A stretch of DNA of 64,000 bases from the NCBI RefSeq assembly GCF_900476105.1, contig NZ_LS991951.1:682001-746000 (forward strand). Direction: 5' to 3'. Positions within the stretch are counted from its first letter, which is position 1. The number at the start of each line of letters is the position of its first letter. The position numbers and the translations under genes are program-made. The notes below the pieces were generated by a model that was given only the letters and a program-made list of their open reading frames with translations, did not search any database and was not told the origin of the DNA. The DNA is from Mycoplasmopsis edwardii (lineage in GTDB: Bacteria > Bacillota_I > Bacilli_A > Mycoplasmatales > Metamycoplasmataceae). Positions 32,119 to 41,461 of this stretch are shown piece after piece.

Positions 32119-33043
32119 TAATTCATTAATAGAATCTAATTACATAAGAGTTTCTAACATTCATAAGGTTTATTATGAAATACATGGAAGCAAAGAAGGG
32201 ATACCTGTTTTCATAATACATGGTGGGCCAGGTGGTGGAAGTACTTATATACTTAAAGAACTCTTTGACCTTAACAAATTTAAATTAATATTCATGGATC
32301 AAAGAGGTGTTGGTAAAAGCTTACCTTTCCTTGAATTACAAGAAAATAATACTCATACTTTAGTTGATGATATTGAAATTTTAAGGAAACATCTTAAGTT
32401 AAATAAAATTCATTTATTTGGTGGTAGTTGAGGTACTACACTTGCTTTAATGTATGCATTAAAATATCCTCAAAATGTGTCTAAAATATTGCTTCGTGCA
32501 TTGTTTTTGGGTCGCCAAGAAGATATTGATTATCTATATGAAGCAAATGGCGCAAGTGATTTTTACCCAGATATTTTTGAAGAATACAAAAACTTTGTTA
32601 ATAAATACCCTGGTAAGTCTGTACTTGAAAAATATCATTATTTATTTAAAAATGGTACCAAACACGAACAAGAAGAAGGTGCTAGAATCTTTTCTAATTG
32701 AGAACGCAGTCTTGTTTCAATTAGATCTTTTAAGCCTAAAAAAAGACTTAGTAAGTCAGATATCGATGATAATTTAGCAGTTGCTAAAATGGAAGTTTAT
32801 TATTTTATAAATAAGTGCTTCTTTGAAACAGATAATTATATTTTAGAGAACGCTAAGATTTTAAAAGATATTGAAATTGATATTGTTCATGGTAGACAAG
32901 ACATTGATTGTAGACCAATTGGTGCTTATTTATTGCATAAGCAATTACCTAAATCAAAACTTCATTTAGTAGATAAAGCAGGGCATACTTCACTTGATAA
33001 AAACTTATGAAACACACTTAAAAAAGTTATTAAAACTTGATAA
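32102..33043 (+). CDS. pip: Proline iminopeptidase (alpha/beta hydrolase)
   Basis: A 313-residue peptidase of family S33 releasing N-terminal proline. The oxyanion motif is IIHGGPGGGS, the nucleophile lies in FGGSWGTTLAL (the Trp is a TGA codon), the Asp in HGRQDIDC, and the His in KAGHTSL. I take the ATG at 32102 because it gives the usual N-terminus. Codons further upstream (32066, 32093) are in frame but extend into pepP. It overlaps pepP by 17 bases and probably depends on it for translation. It ends in a bidirectional terminator shared with msrB. Confidence 0.92.
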
Positions 33044-33048
33044 AACAA

Positions 33049-33071
33049 ATACCTCCCTGGGTGGGAGGTAT
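33049..33071. terminator. Bidirectional terminator, pip / msrB
   Basis: ATACCTCC / GGAGGTAT stem with a 7-base loop between two convergent genes. Confidence 0.75.
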
Positions 33072-33074
33072 CTT

Positions 33075-33512
33075 TTATTCTTCATCAAATAAAGTTATTA
33101 GATCTTGATATCCTTCTTGTTCTAGTTGATCAAATGGAATAAATCTTAAAGAACCTGAGTTAATACAATATCTTAAGCCACCTTTATCTCTAGGTCCATC
33201 GTTAAATACATGTCCTAGGTGAGAATCAGCATTTTTACTTTTAACTTCAACTCTTTTCATATTGTGTGAGTAATCCATGAACTCGTTAATAACGCTATCA
33301 TTAATCGGTCTACTGAAAGCAGGTCATCCACATCCTGAATTGTATTTATCAGTTGACTTGAATAGTGGTGTTCCATCAACTATATCTACATAAATACCTT
33401 TTTCAAAATGATTATCAAATTCATTTGTAAAAGGTCTTTCTGTGTAACCCTCTTGAGTGATTTTATATTGTAATTCTGTAAGCTCTTTTAATCTTTTTTC
33501 TTTATTAAACAT
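33075..33512 (-). CDS. msrB: Peptide methionine-R-sulfoxide reductase MsrB
   Basis: A 145-residue MsrB, which reduces methionine-R-sulfoxide in proteins using thioredoxin (trxA is nearby). The signatures are [28 protein letters not shown] and [13 protein letters not shown], the last with the catalytic Cys. The two CxxC pairs that bind zinc in most MsrBs are absent (the equivalent positions read [10 protein letters not shown] and [10 protein letters not shown]). The Cys in SGCGWP may serve for resolution. It is convergent with pip. Confidence 0.93.
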
Positions 33513-33552
33513 TTTACTCCTTTAATTTAATTAAACCATAAATATATTTTGA

Positions 33553-33558
33553 TATAAT
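33553..33558 (+). promoter_or_regulatory. -10 box of tRNA-Thr
   Basis: TATAAT, 13 bases before the first base of the tRNA. Confidence 0.55.
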
Positions 33559-33571
33559 AACAAAGAAAGTT

Positions 33572-33647
33572 GCCGTCATAGCTCAGCAGGCAGAGCACTT
33601 CCATGGTAAGGAAGGGGTCGCTGGTTCAAGTCCAGTTGTCGGCACCA
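33572..33647 (+). tRNA. tRNA-Thr (anticodon GGT)
   Basis: A 76-nt cloverleaf with encoded CCA. D arm GCTC/GAGC, anticodon stem CTTCC/GGAAG around ATGGTAA (GGT, reads ACC/ACU), T arm GCTGG TTCAAGT CCAGT. The acceptor stem GCCGTCA / TGTCGGC has a T-T mismatch at the fifth pair. A hairpin terminator follows. Confidence 0.92.
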
Positions 33648-33650
33648 TAT

Positions 33651-33670
33651 CTCACTAAGTGAGTTTTTTT
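33651..33670 (+). terminator. Terminator after tRNA-Thr
   Basis: CTCAC / GTGAG stem with a 3-base loop, followed by seven T. Confidence 0.75.
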
Positions 33671-33674
33671 ATTC

Positions 33675-33704
33675 AAAAATTCAAGCCATAAGACTTGAAT
33701 TTTT
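33675..33704 (-). terminator. Terminator after trxA
   Basis: AAAAATTCAAG / CTTGAATTTTT stem with an 8-base loop immediately beyond the trxA stop. It could work on both strands. Confidence 0.75.
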
Positions 33705-33707
33705 GTT

Positions 33708-34022
33708 TTATTTTTTGTTAACAAAATCTGAAAGTTCTGAAACTAAATCATCATATGTTCTAAAACCAAGTAAGTCTTTTGTCATTTTTCCATCTTCGTA
33801 AACTTGTGAGTAAGGAATTGAACGAACACCAGCTTGTGTTGCAAATTCTCTGTTTTCTTCGATGTTAACTCTTAAAACTTCAACACCATTTTTCTCAGCA
33901 AGTTCTTCTAATGTAGATTTGTACATTCTACATGGACCACATCATAATGCGTGGAAAACTAATAATTTTTTACCGCTTTTAATTGATTCTAAAGCTTCTT
34001 GTGCGTTTACTTCACGTAACAT
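33708..34022 (-). CDS. trxA: Thioredoxin
   Basis: A 104-residue thioredoxin, full length. The active site is LWCGPCRM, in which the Trp is a TGA codon, and the cis-Pro is in VRSIPYSQVY. It is reduced by thioredoxin reductase (trxB, at the far end of the window) and serves MsrB and other reductases. The start at 34022 gives the complete first strand (a later Met at 33926 would lose the active site). It is monocistronic with its own terminator. Confidence 0.96.
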
Positions 34023-34122
34023 AAGTACCTCTTTCTTTATGTAATTATTATACACAAAAAATAAATAAAGTTAAATTTTTAAACAAAAAGAGTCAAAAAT
34101 TTAACTTTTTATAATTATTTTA

Positions 34123-35502
<1,380 letters not shown>

Positions 35503-35586
35503 AATATTCCTTTCAAATACATTTTTTGTATGTTTATATTTTATATTATTTTAATTATTAAGTTAATTTAAGTTGTGTTTTATAAA

Positions 35587-36954
35587 TTATTTTTGTAGGT
35601 CTAAAACAAATTCTACTAATGTAGCAACTAATGCACCTTGTGGTTCACCATTTTTATCAGCTGTACCAGCAACGTCACAGTGAATGAAATCAACATCTTT
35701 AGTAAATTCTTTTAAGAACATAGCAGCTTGTGAAGAATCTTGTCTAACAGTTTTTGATCAGCTTGCTAAATCAGCAACTTTTGATCCTGTATTGCCTTTG
35801 TGGAAGTCTTTGTGTAAGGGCATTCTTCATACTTTTTCTTGTGCTTTTTTAGCTGATTTTTCAAATATTGCTCATTTATCTTCGTTTGTTGATCAAATAC
35901 CAGTGTAAACATTTGATAATGAAGTAATGATTGTTCCTGTTAATGTAGCAACATCTAAAATAGTTGTAGCTTTCAATTTGTCAGCAGCATAATAAATACC
36001 ATCAGCAAGTACTAAACGACCTTCAGCATCAGTATCAACTACCTCAACTCATTTTCCACTCATTGATTGATAAACATTTTCTGGTAATGAAGCATCAGCA
36101 TTAATCCTGTTATCAGTAATACACATAACAGCCGATACATTAACTTTAGCTTTTAATTGAGCAAGTGTTTTAACAGCATATGCTGCAATTACTGAACCTG
36201 ACATATCATATTTCATACCATCCATGTGGTAACCTTTTGTGTTAACTCCACCTGTATCAAATGTAATACCCTTACCTACGATAGATGTATGTTCTTTGCT
36301 TCTTTTGTCTCCGTTATATGAAATGACAACAACTCTTGGTTCGTGTGTACTTCCTTTGTTAACTGAAAGTAATAATCCCATGTTTAAGTCTTGAATTTCC
36401 TTTTTAGTTAAGACTTCAACTTTTAAACCTTCAATACCTGAGAAATCATTAACGATCTCAGAAGCAAGGATTTCTGAGTTTAAGAAGTTTTCAGGCATGA
36501 TTTGTAAGTTTCTTGTTTTTGTTACAGCTGAAGCAATTAATTTTACTTTTTTAACTAATTCTTTAATTTCTTTTGTTTCATCCTTAACTAAAAGTTCTAA
36601 AACATTTTCTTTTTCAGTTTCATTAATATTTGTTTTTTTGAATAATTTAGCTTTTGCAAATTCAATTTTTGAAATAAACATTCTTAATAATTCATTGTAT
36701 TCAAAATATTTTGCAAATGCTTCCACATCAACTAAGTAATCTCTTTGGTGTGAAGCAGCAAATGCACTAAATCAATTGTTGAATTCATATCATGTTTGGT
36801 GTTCTTTGTCTAAATAAACATATGAAACTTCGCTTTCTAAATTGTCAGTAACTTTTGCGTTTTTTCTACCTACAAATGAAGGAAATTCATGTCCTTCAAA
36901 TGCTGGTTTTAATAATTGCATTTTATTTGATTCATCTTTTAAATTTCTAATCAT
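35587..36954 (-). CDS. pepA: Leucyl aminopeptidase, M17 family (copy B)
   Basis: A 455-residue paralogue of the adjacent copy A. The active-site blocks read [24 protein letters not shown] and [15 protein letters not shown], so all metal ligands and the catalytic Lys and Arg are kept, though the usual Asn before Thr-Asp-Ala-Glu is Asp. The loop after the first block ([10 protein letters not shown]) differs from the canonical SLKP..M, which may change substrate choice. The N-terminal domain (1-150) is clearly different from copy A. The ATG at 36954 has an AAGGAG site. It starts 9 bases after yigZ. Confidence 0.92.
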
Positions 36955-36963
36955 ATTAACTCC

Positions 36964-37335
36964 TTATTGTTTTATGTAATCTTCAATGGCTATTTTAGCA
37001 CTTTCACGATATGCTCTAGTTAATCCGCCTGCGCCAAGCATAATTCCGCCAAAATATCTAATCACCACGACTAGCACATTGTCTAACTCTTTAATTCTTA
37101 AAATATCATATATAGGTTTCCCTGCTGTGTGTTTAGGTTCACCATCATCATTAAATCCTGCATTTTCAACACCGTCTATAATCAAACGGTATGCATAACA
37201 TACGTGCCTTGCTTTTTTATTTTCTTTTGCAAGTTCTGCAATAATTGGTTTTATTTCATTTTTGTCTTTAATCGGAAAGACATATGAAATAAAACGAGAT
37301 TTTTTAATAATTATTTCAAAACTTTTATTAGTCAA
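36964..37335 (-). CDS. YigZ/IMPACT family protein
   Basis: A 123-residue protein with the UPF0029 (Impact N-terminal) signature: ARHVCYAYRL, FNDDGEPKHTAGKPI and VVVIRYFGGIMLGAGGLTRAY. The family binds nucleic acid and its role in bacteria is not settled. It is shorter than YigZ because the C-terminal UPF0029 extension is absent. The start must be TTG at 37335. The in-frame TAA upstream rules out a longer reading, no ATG is available before the conserved region, and AAAGGTG lies at the right distance. It overlaps the end of rbgA by 8 bases. Confidence 0.88.
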   Translation of the reverse strand: MTNKSFEIIIKKSRFISYVFPIKDKNEIKPIIAELAKENKKARHVCYAYRLIIDGVENAGFNDDGEPKHTAGKPIYDILRIKELDNVLVVVIRYFGGIMLGAGGLTRAYRESAKIAIEDYIKQ

Positions 37336-38185
37336 AGGTTACACCTTTCATATTTTTAACTCATTGTATAAAGTGTTTTTGTGCTTTATCAACATCTAAT
37401 TTACCTTGTTCTTTAAAGAACTTGAATTTATTTGCATAGTCTCTAAATAATCCATAAATTTCTATTTCATCATCTGAAGGTTTCATTTCTAACGCCTGAA
37501 TTTTTTCTGGATAATACTTAGACATTAATTTTCAAATTTGAATTGCTACAAACTCAGTTGGAAAGTTTTCTACTTTAATAGCACCAATTGCTAATAATTT
37601 GATAGCTGGCTCTTGGTCAGTGAACTTAGGTAATAAAATACCAGGGGTATCTAAAAATAAGAATTCACCGTTAACAACCCATTTTTTCTCACGAGTAACA
37701 CCAGGGAAATTAGCAACTTTTAAACTTGCTTTTTCAGAGACTAAATTAATAAGTGTGCTTTTTCCACAGTTTGGAACCCCAACAACAAATGACTTAATTT
37801 TAGTTTGAATCATTCCTTTGGCTTGATTTCTTTTAATACGTTCTTTGCTCATTTCCTTGATTTTATTAAGAATAATCTTTTTGGAAGAGCCATTTCTTAA
37901 ATCAAGTCAAAGCACATGTTCATTTTTAAACCTTGCTGTAATAATACTTTTTTTCTTAGGGTCCATTAAGTCACTTTTTGTAATAATGAAGAGCCTCGGT
38001 TTTTGTGGTGCGATTTGATCAAAATCTTCATTATATGAACTAATTGGCGCTCTTGCATCTAGAACAACAATAAAAATATCTGCTAATGTTGCTGTATCTT
38101 TGATTTCTCTAAAACCCTTAGCCATATGTCCAGGGTACCATTGAATTAGGTTGTTGTATTTTGTTTCATTATTTTCTTGATTCAT
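37328..38185 (-). CDS. rbgA: Ribosome biogenesis GTPase RbgA (YlqF)
   Basis: A 285-residue circularly permuted GTPase needed for late 50S assembly. The motifs occur in permuted order: DARAPISSYN (G5), ITKSDLMD (G4), then VVGVPNCGKSTLIN (G1), GVTREKKW (G2) and FLDTPGILLP (G3). The N-terminal WYPGHMAKGFREI stretch is the family hallmark. It is preceded by GGAGAAAG inside the end of the DivIVA-like gene, with which it overlaps by 17 bases. Confidence 0.94.
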
Positions 38186-38459
38186 TGACTTTCTCCAATT
38201 GTTTAATTATTGTTTTATATCTTTGGATTTCAAATTCATTTTTAGCATTTTGCATATTCTTATTTGTTATTTCTTGTTCGAGCTCTAAAATTCTTTTCTT
38301 AAGATCCATGTTATTGCTTTCTAACATTCTGACTCATGAAACTAAATGGTTCATAAAGTTATCTATTTCATTAACATCATACCCCTCAAGAGATAAACTA
38401 AAATCTTGTTTTTCAATTCAGGAAATTAATTCTTCTGTTTTTTTTAAATCATTATTCAT
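38169..38459 (-). CDS. Short DivIVA-domain protein
   Basis: A 96-residue protein. The N-terminus DFSLSLEGYDVNEIDNFMNH matches the membrane-binding head of DivIVA/GpsB proteins (F.....GYD..EV..FL), and the rest (about 45-96) is a charged coiled coil. The family binds curved membranes and organises division and cell-wall sites in walled firmicutes. This one is little more than the head and one coil. TGA codes for two Trp residues in it, so a standard-code search misses the gene. AGGAGGT precedes the ATG at an ideal distance. It is packed between trmH (1 base) and rbgA (17-base overlap). Confidence 0.72.
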
Positions 38460-38460
38460 T

Positions 38461-39186
38461 TTACCTCCTGTTGTAGACTTTGTCTAAAACTATACCAGTT
38501 GCAACCGCAACATTTAAGCTTTCAAATTCAATTGGAATATAAATATTTAAGTCGGAGAGTTTTTTAATTTCATCATTAATTCCATTTCCTTCATTGCCAA
38601 CTACAATTACTAGTTTTTCATTTGGAAACTGAACATCATTTAATTTACTTGCATTTTTATCTAATAAGGTTTCAAATACTTTAAAACCATCATTTTTAAG
38701 TTTGATTAAGTTTTGTTTTAAATCTTTTGTTTCAATTACATTCAACTTAAAGATTGCACCTTGGGAAGATCTAATAACCTTATCATTATATGGGTCAAGG
38801 TTTTCAACAATCACAGTGTCAAAAGCAAATGCCTTTGCCAATCTAATAATTGTTCCAACATTGCCTGGGTCTTGCAAATTATTGAGTGCAATCACTTTAT
38901 TAATTTTTGAAGATTTAACTTTTGTTTTATCACATACAGCAATGACTTTTTGAGGAGTTTCAGTTTCTGAAAGATATTTAATTAAGTTATAACTAACTTT
39001 TGTTGCATTAGGATATTTATTTGAATCATCTGATTCAAATATTTCGCTTACAATACCATTTTCTAATGCTTCATTAACTAAATGAAAGCCAGAAACTAAG
39101 AATTTTTGTTCAAGATTACGATATTTTTTATCTTGTAATTTCTTAAGATTTTTAATAATTGGATTTTGTTTACTTGTTATTATCAT
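38461..39186 (-). CDS. TrmH/SpoU-family RNA 2'-O-methyltransferase
   Basis: A 241-residue SPOUT methyltransferase. An N-terminal L30e-like substrate-binding domain (1 to about 90) is followed by the knotted catalytic domain with NLQDPGNVGTIIRLAKAF, VIVVGNEGNGI and IPIEFESLNVAVATGIVL. It probably modifies 23S rRNA (RlmB/TsnR type), and the exact target cannot be read. It overlaps trmL by 17 bases, so two SPOUT enzymes and RbgA form one ribosome/tRNA maturation unit. The stop TAA is part of the ribosome binding site region of the DivIVA-like gene. Confidence 0.9.
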   Translation of the reverse strand: MIITSKQNPIIKNLKKLQDKKYRNLEQKFLVSGFHLVNEALENGIVSEIFESDDSNKYPNATKVSYNLIKYLSETETPQKVIAVCDKTKVKSSKINKVIALNNLQDPGNVGTIIRLAKAFAFDTVIVENLDPYNDKVIRSSQGAIFKLNVIETKDLKQNLIKLKNDGFKVFETLLDKNASKLNDVQFPNEKLVIVVGNEGNGINDEIKKLSDLNIYIPIEFESLNVAVATGIVLDKVYNRR

Positions 39187-39703
39187 TTAGTAAAAAATCT
39201 TTTCCTTTTTCAACTTCATAAATTGATAAATTTTGTCAATTTAATTGTCTCATAACTTCAAAACCAATAACACAAACAGAGTTAGCTAGGTTAATTGAAC
39301 GCATAGCAGACACCATAGGAATTCTTAAACAATTATCTAAATTGTTTTTAAGAATTTCTTTATCAATACCTGTTGATTCACGACCAAACATTAATCAAAC
39401 TTCTTTATTTTGCTCTAATTCTGCTTTGTAATCTTGTTGTTCATATGTTTTTAAACCATAACGCGTAATATAAAATATATTTTTATCCTTATACTTTTCA
39501 TAAAACGCTTGGTATGACTCATGAACTTCATGTCTAATGTCTGAAAGCATTCTTCCAGCCCCAGCTCTTTTTAAATATTTTGGATGTAAGTCAAAACTAA
39601 TTGGTTTAATAATGTGTAATTTTGCCCCTAAAGCAAAGCAAGTTCTAATAATATTTCCTGTATTTGGCGAAATTTCAGGTTGGAATAATACAATGTTAAG
39701 CAT
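39170..39703 (-). CDS. trmL: tRNA (cytidine/uridine-34 2'-O)-methyltransferase TrmL
   Basis: A 177-residue minimal SPOUT enzyme that methylates the ribose of nucleotide 34 in Leu tRNAs. Motifs: [30 protein letters not shown] and [20 protein letters not shown]. The end at 39170 overlaps the next gene. GGAGAAAG precedes the ATG, and TATAAT on the minus strand at 39734-39739 is a likely -10, making this the first gene of the trmL-trmH-divIVA-rbgA-yigZ-pepA run. Confidence 0.93.
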
Positions 39704-39830
39704 CTTTCTCCTTTATAAATATTTATATTTATAATTATAGCTATTTTAATGCTGTTTGTAATTTTTTTTATTAGTGGATAGCACACCAAAATGGTATTCA
39801 CAATTATCTAATTTGTTAAAAATCAATAAA

Positions 39831-39864
39831 AAAATAAGCAACGAAAATATTGCTTATTTTTTTA
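39831..39864. terminator. Terminator after tuf
   Basis: AAAATAAGCAA / TTGCTTATTTT stem with an 8-base loop, with T-runs in both directions, downstream of tuf. Confidence 0.75.
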
Positions 39865-39897
39865 TTAATTATAAGTTTGTGTAGTTTGTAATTTAAA

Positions 39898-41085
39898 TTA
39901 TTTAATAATTTTTGTTACTGATCCAGCACCAACTGTACGTCCACCTTCACGGATAGAGAATTTTGTTCCTTCTTCTACAGCGATAGGAGCGATTAATTTA
40001 ACTTTTAAGTTAACGTTTTCACCTGGAATAACCATTTCACGTCCACCATCAAACTCAACTCCACCTGTTACGTCTGTTGTACGGAAGTAGAATTGTGGTT
40101 TATAGTTTTTGAAGAATGGAGTGTGACGTCCACCTTCTTCTTTTTTAAGAACGTAAATTGCAGCTTCGAATTCTGTGTGAGGAACGATTGAACCTGGTTT
40201 AGCTAAAACTTGTCCACGTTCTACGTCTTCACGGTTTACACCACGAAGTAATAATCCAGCGTTATCCCCTGCAAGAGCTTCTTTAAGGTTTTTACGGAAC
40301 ATTTCGATTCCTGTAACAACTGTTTTTTTAGTAGGTTTTAATCCAACGATTTCAACTTCGTCGTTTAATTTTAATGTTCCACGTTCTACACGACCTGTAG
40401 CAACTGTACCACGTCCTGTAATTGTGAATACGTCTTCAACAGCCATTAAGAATGGTTTGTCAAATTCTTTAACTGGAGTTTCAATGTATGAGTCAACTGC
40501 ATCCATTAATTCCATAACTTTTTCTTCGTATTTTGCATCACCTTCTAATGCTTTTAAAGCTGATCCACGGATAATTGGAGCGTTATCTCCGTCAAATCCA
40601 TATTCTGAAAGAAGTCCACGAATTTCCATTTCAACTAATTCGATCATTTCTTCTTCACCTTCTAACATATCAACTTTGTTTAAGAAAACAACGATACGAG
40701 GAACACCAACTTGTTTAGATAAAAGAATGTGTTCACGTGTTTGAGGCATAGGTCCATCTGTTGCAGCAACAACTAAGATAGCACCATCCATTTGAGCAGC
40801 ACCAGTAATCATGTTTTTAACGTAGTCAGCGTGACCAGGACAGTCAACGTGAGCATAGTGACGTTTTTCTGTTTGATATTCGATGTGTGATGTATTAATT
40901 GTAATCCCACGTGCTCTTTCTTCTGGTGCGTTATCGATAGAAGCATAATCACGAGCTTCTGATAATCCTTTTTTAGCTAAAACTGTAGCAATAGCAGCAG
41001 TTAATGTTGTTTTACCGTGGTCAACGTGTCCAATTGTACCAACATTAACGTGTTCTTTACTACGGTCAAAATCTAATTTTGCCAT
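39898..41085 (-). CDS. tuf: Elongation factor Tu
   Basis: A 395-residue GTPase that brings aminoacyl-tRNA to the ribosome. GTP-binding motifs: GHVDHGKTT (P-loop), DCPGHADY (G3), NKVDML (G4) and GSALKA (G5). The effector-loop segment is [14 protein letters not shown]. Domains II and III are complete. Codon use is visibly enriched in codons with C/G at the third position compared with its neighbours (e.g. CGT for Arg), as expected of a very highly expressed gene. It stands alone, not in a str operon, with a long 5' leader. Confidence 0.98.
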   Translation of the reverse strand: MAKLDFDRSKEHVNVGTIGHVDHGKTTLTAAIATVLAKKGLSEARDYASIDNAPEERARGITINTSHIEYQTEKRHYAHVDCPGHADYVKNMITGAAQMDGAILVVAATDGPMPQTREHILLSKQVGVPRIVVFLNKVDMLEGEEEMIELVEMEIRGLLSEYGFDGDNAPIIRGSALKALEGDAKYEEKVMELMDAVDSYIETPVKEFDKPFLMAVEDVFTITGRGTVATGRVERGTLKLNDEVEIVGLKPTKKTVVTGIEMFRKNLKEALAGDNAGLLLRGVNREDVERGQVLAKPGSIVPHTEFEAAIYVLKKEEGGRHTPFFKNYKPQFYFRTTDVTGGVEFDGGREMVIPGENVNLKVKLIAPIAVEEGTKFSIREGGRTVGAGSVTKIIK

Positions 41086-41461
41086 AATTTCCTTTCGTAA
41101 ATAAATATTTATATTTTTTATATATATGTTTGTTTTAGCGCTAAAACCAACCTAAGTCTAGCCTTTCATCTAGATCCTGTCCATTTTAAACTTAATCTTC
41201 TTGTTTAGCATGTAAATTTTACCAAAAAAGAGATTTTTTAAAAGCGCATAAAACCAAAGATTTATTAAGTTTGAAATATTTTAACATAAAAAAAATAAAA
41301 AAAAATTTTATATAAAAATGGGTATTTGTGGAAATTATGAAAAACCTAAAATAAAAATTTTAATTATGAAAAATTTTATTAAAATATAAATACATATTTG
41401 AATTCATATTTTATTTAAGTATGTCACCTAAAAAATAGTTGAAAAACTCAAGGAGAAATTA
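41086..41461. other. Divergent regulatory region between tuf and phosphoketolase
   Basis: A 376-base gene-free stretch. The tuf side holds a -10-like TAAAAT (minus strand, 41216-41221) giving a leader of about 120 bases, and a 16-bp palindrome at 41132-41147. The phosphoketolase side has a CAAGGAG ribosome binding site at 41449-41455 and AT-rich sequence, with no consensus promoter that I can fix. No ORF is seen. Confidence 0.5.
41132..41147. repeat. 16-bp perfect palindrome in the tuf leader
   Basis: GTTTTAGCGCTAAAAC, with no loop. It lies about 50 bases before the tuf ATG, inside the predicted transcript. A zero-loop palindrome suits a DNA-bound dimer better than an RNA hairpin. Function unknown. 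Confidence 0.55.

Noticed and set aside
40424-40744. 106-codon plus-strand ORF opposite tuf
   Set aside because: It is antisense to the highly conserved EF-Tu coding sequence and results from its codon bias. It has no ribosome binding site or protein-like composition.
41086-41461. Riboswitch or T-box in the tuf/phosphoketolase spacer
   Set aside because: Apart from the 16-bp palindrome there is no paired architecture or conserved T-box sequence, and the region is mostly low-complexity A/T.
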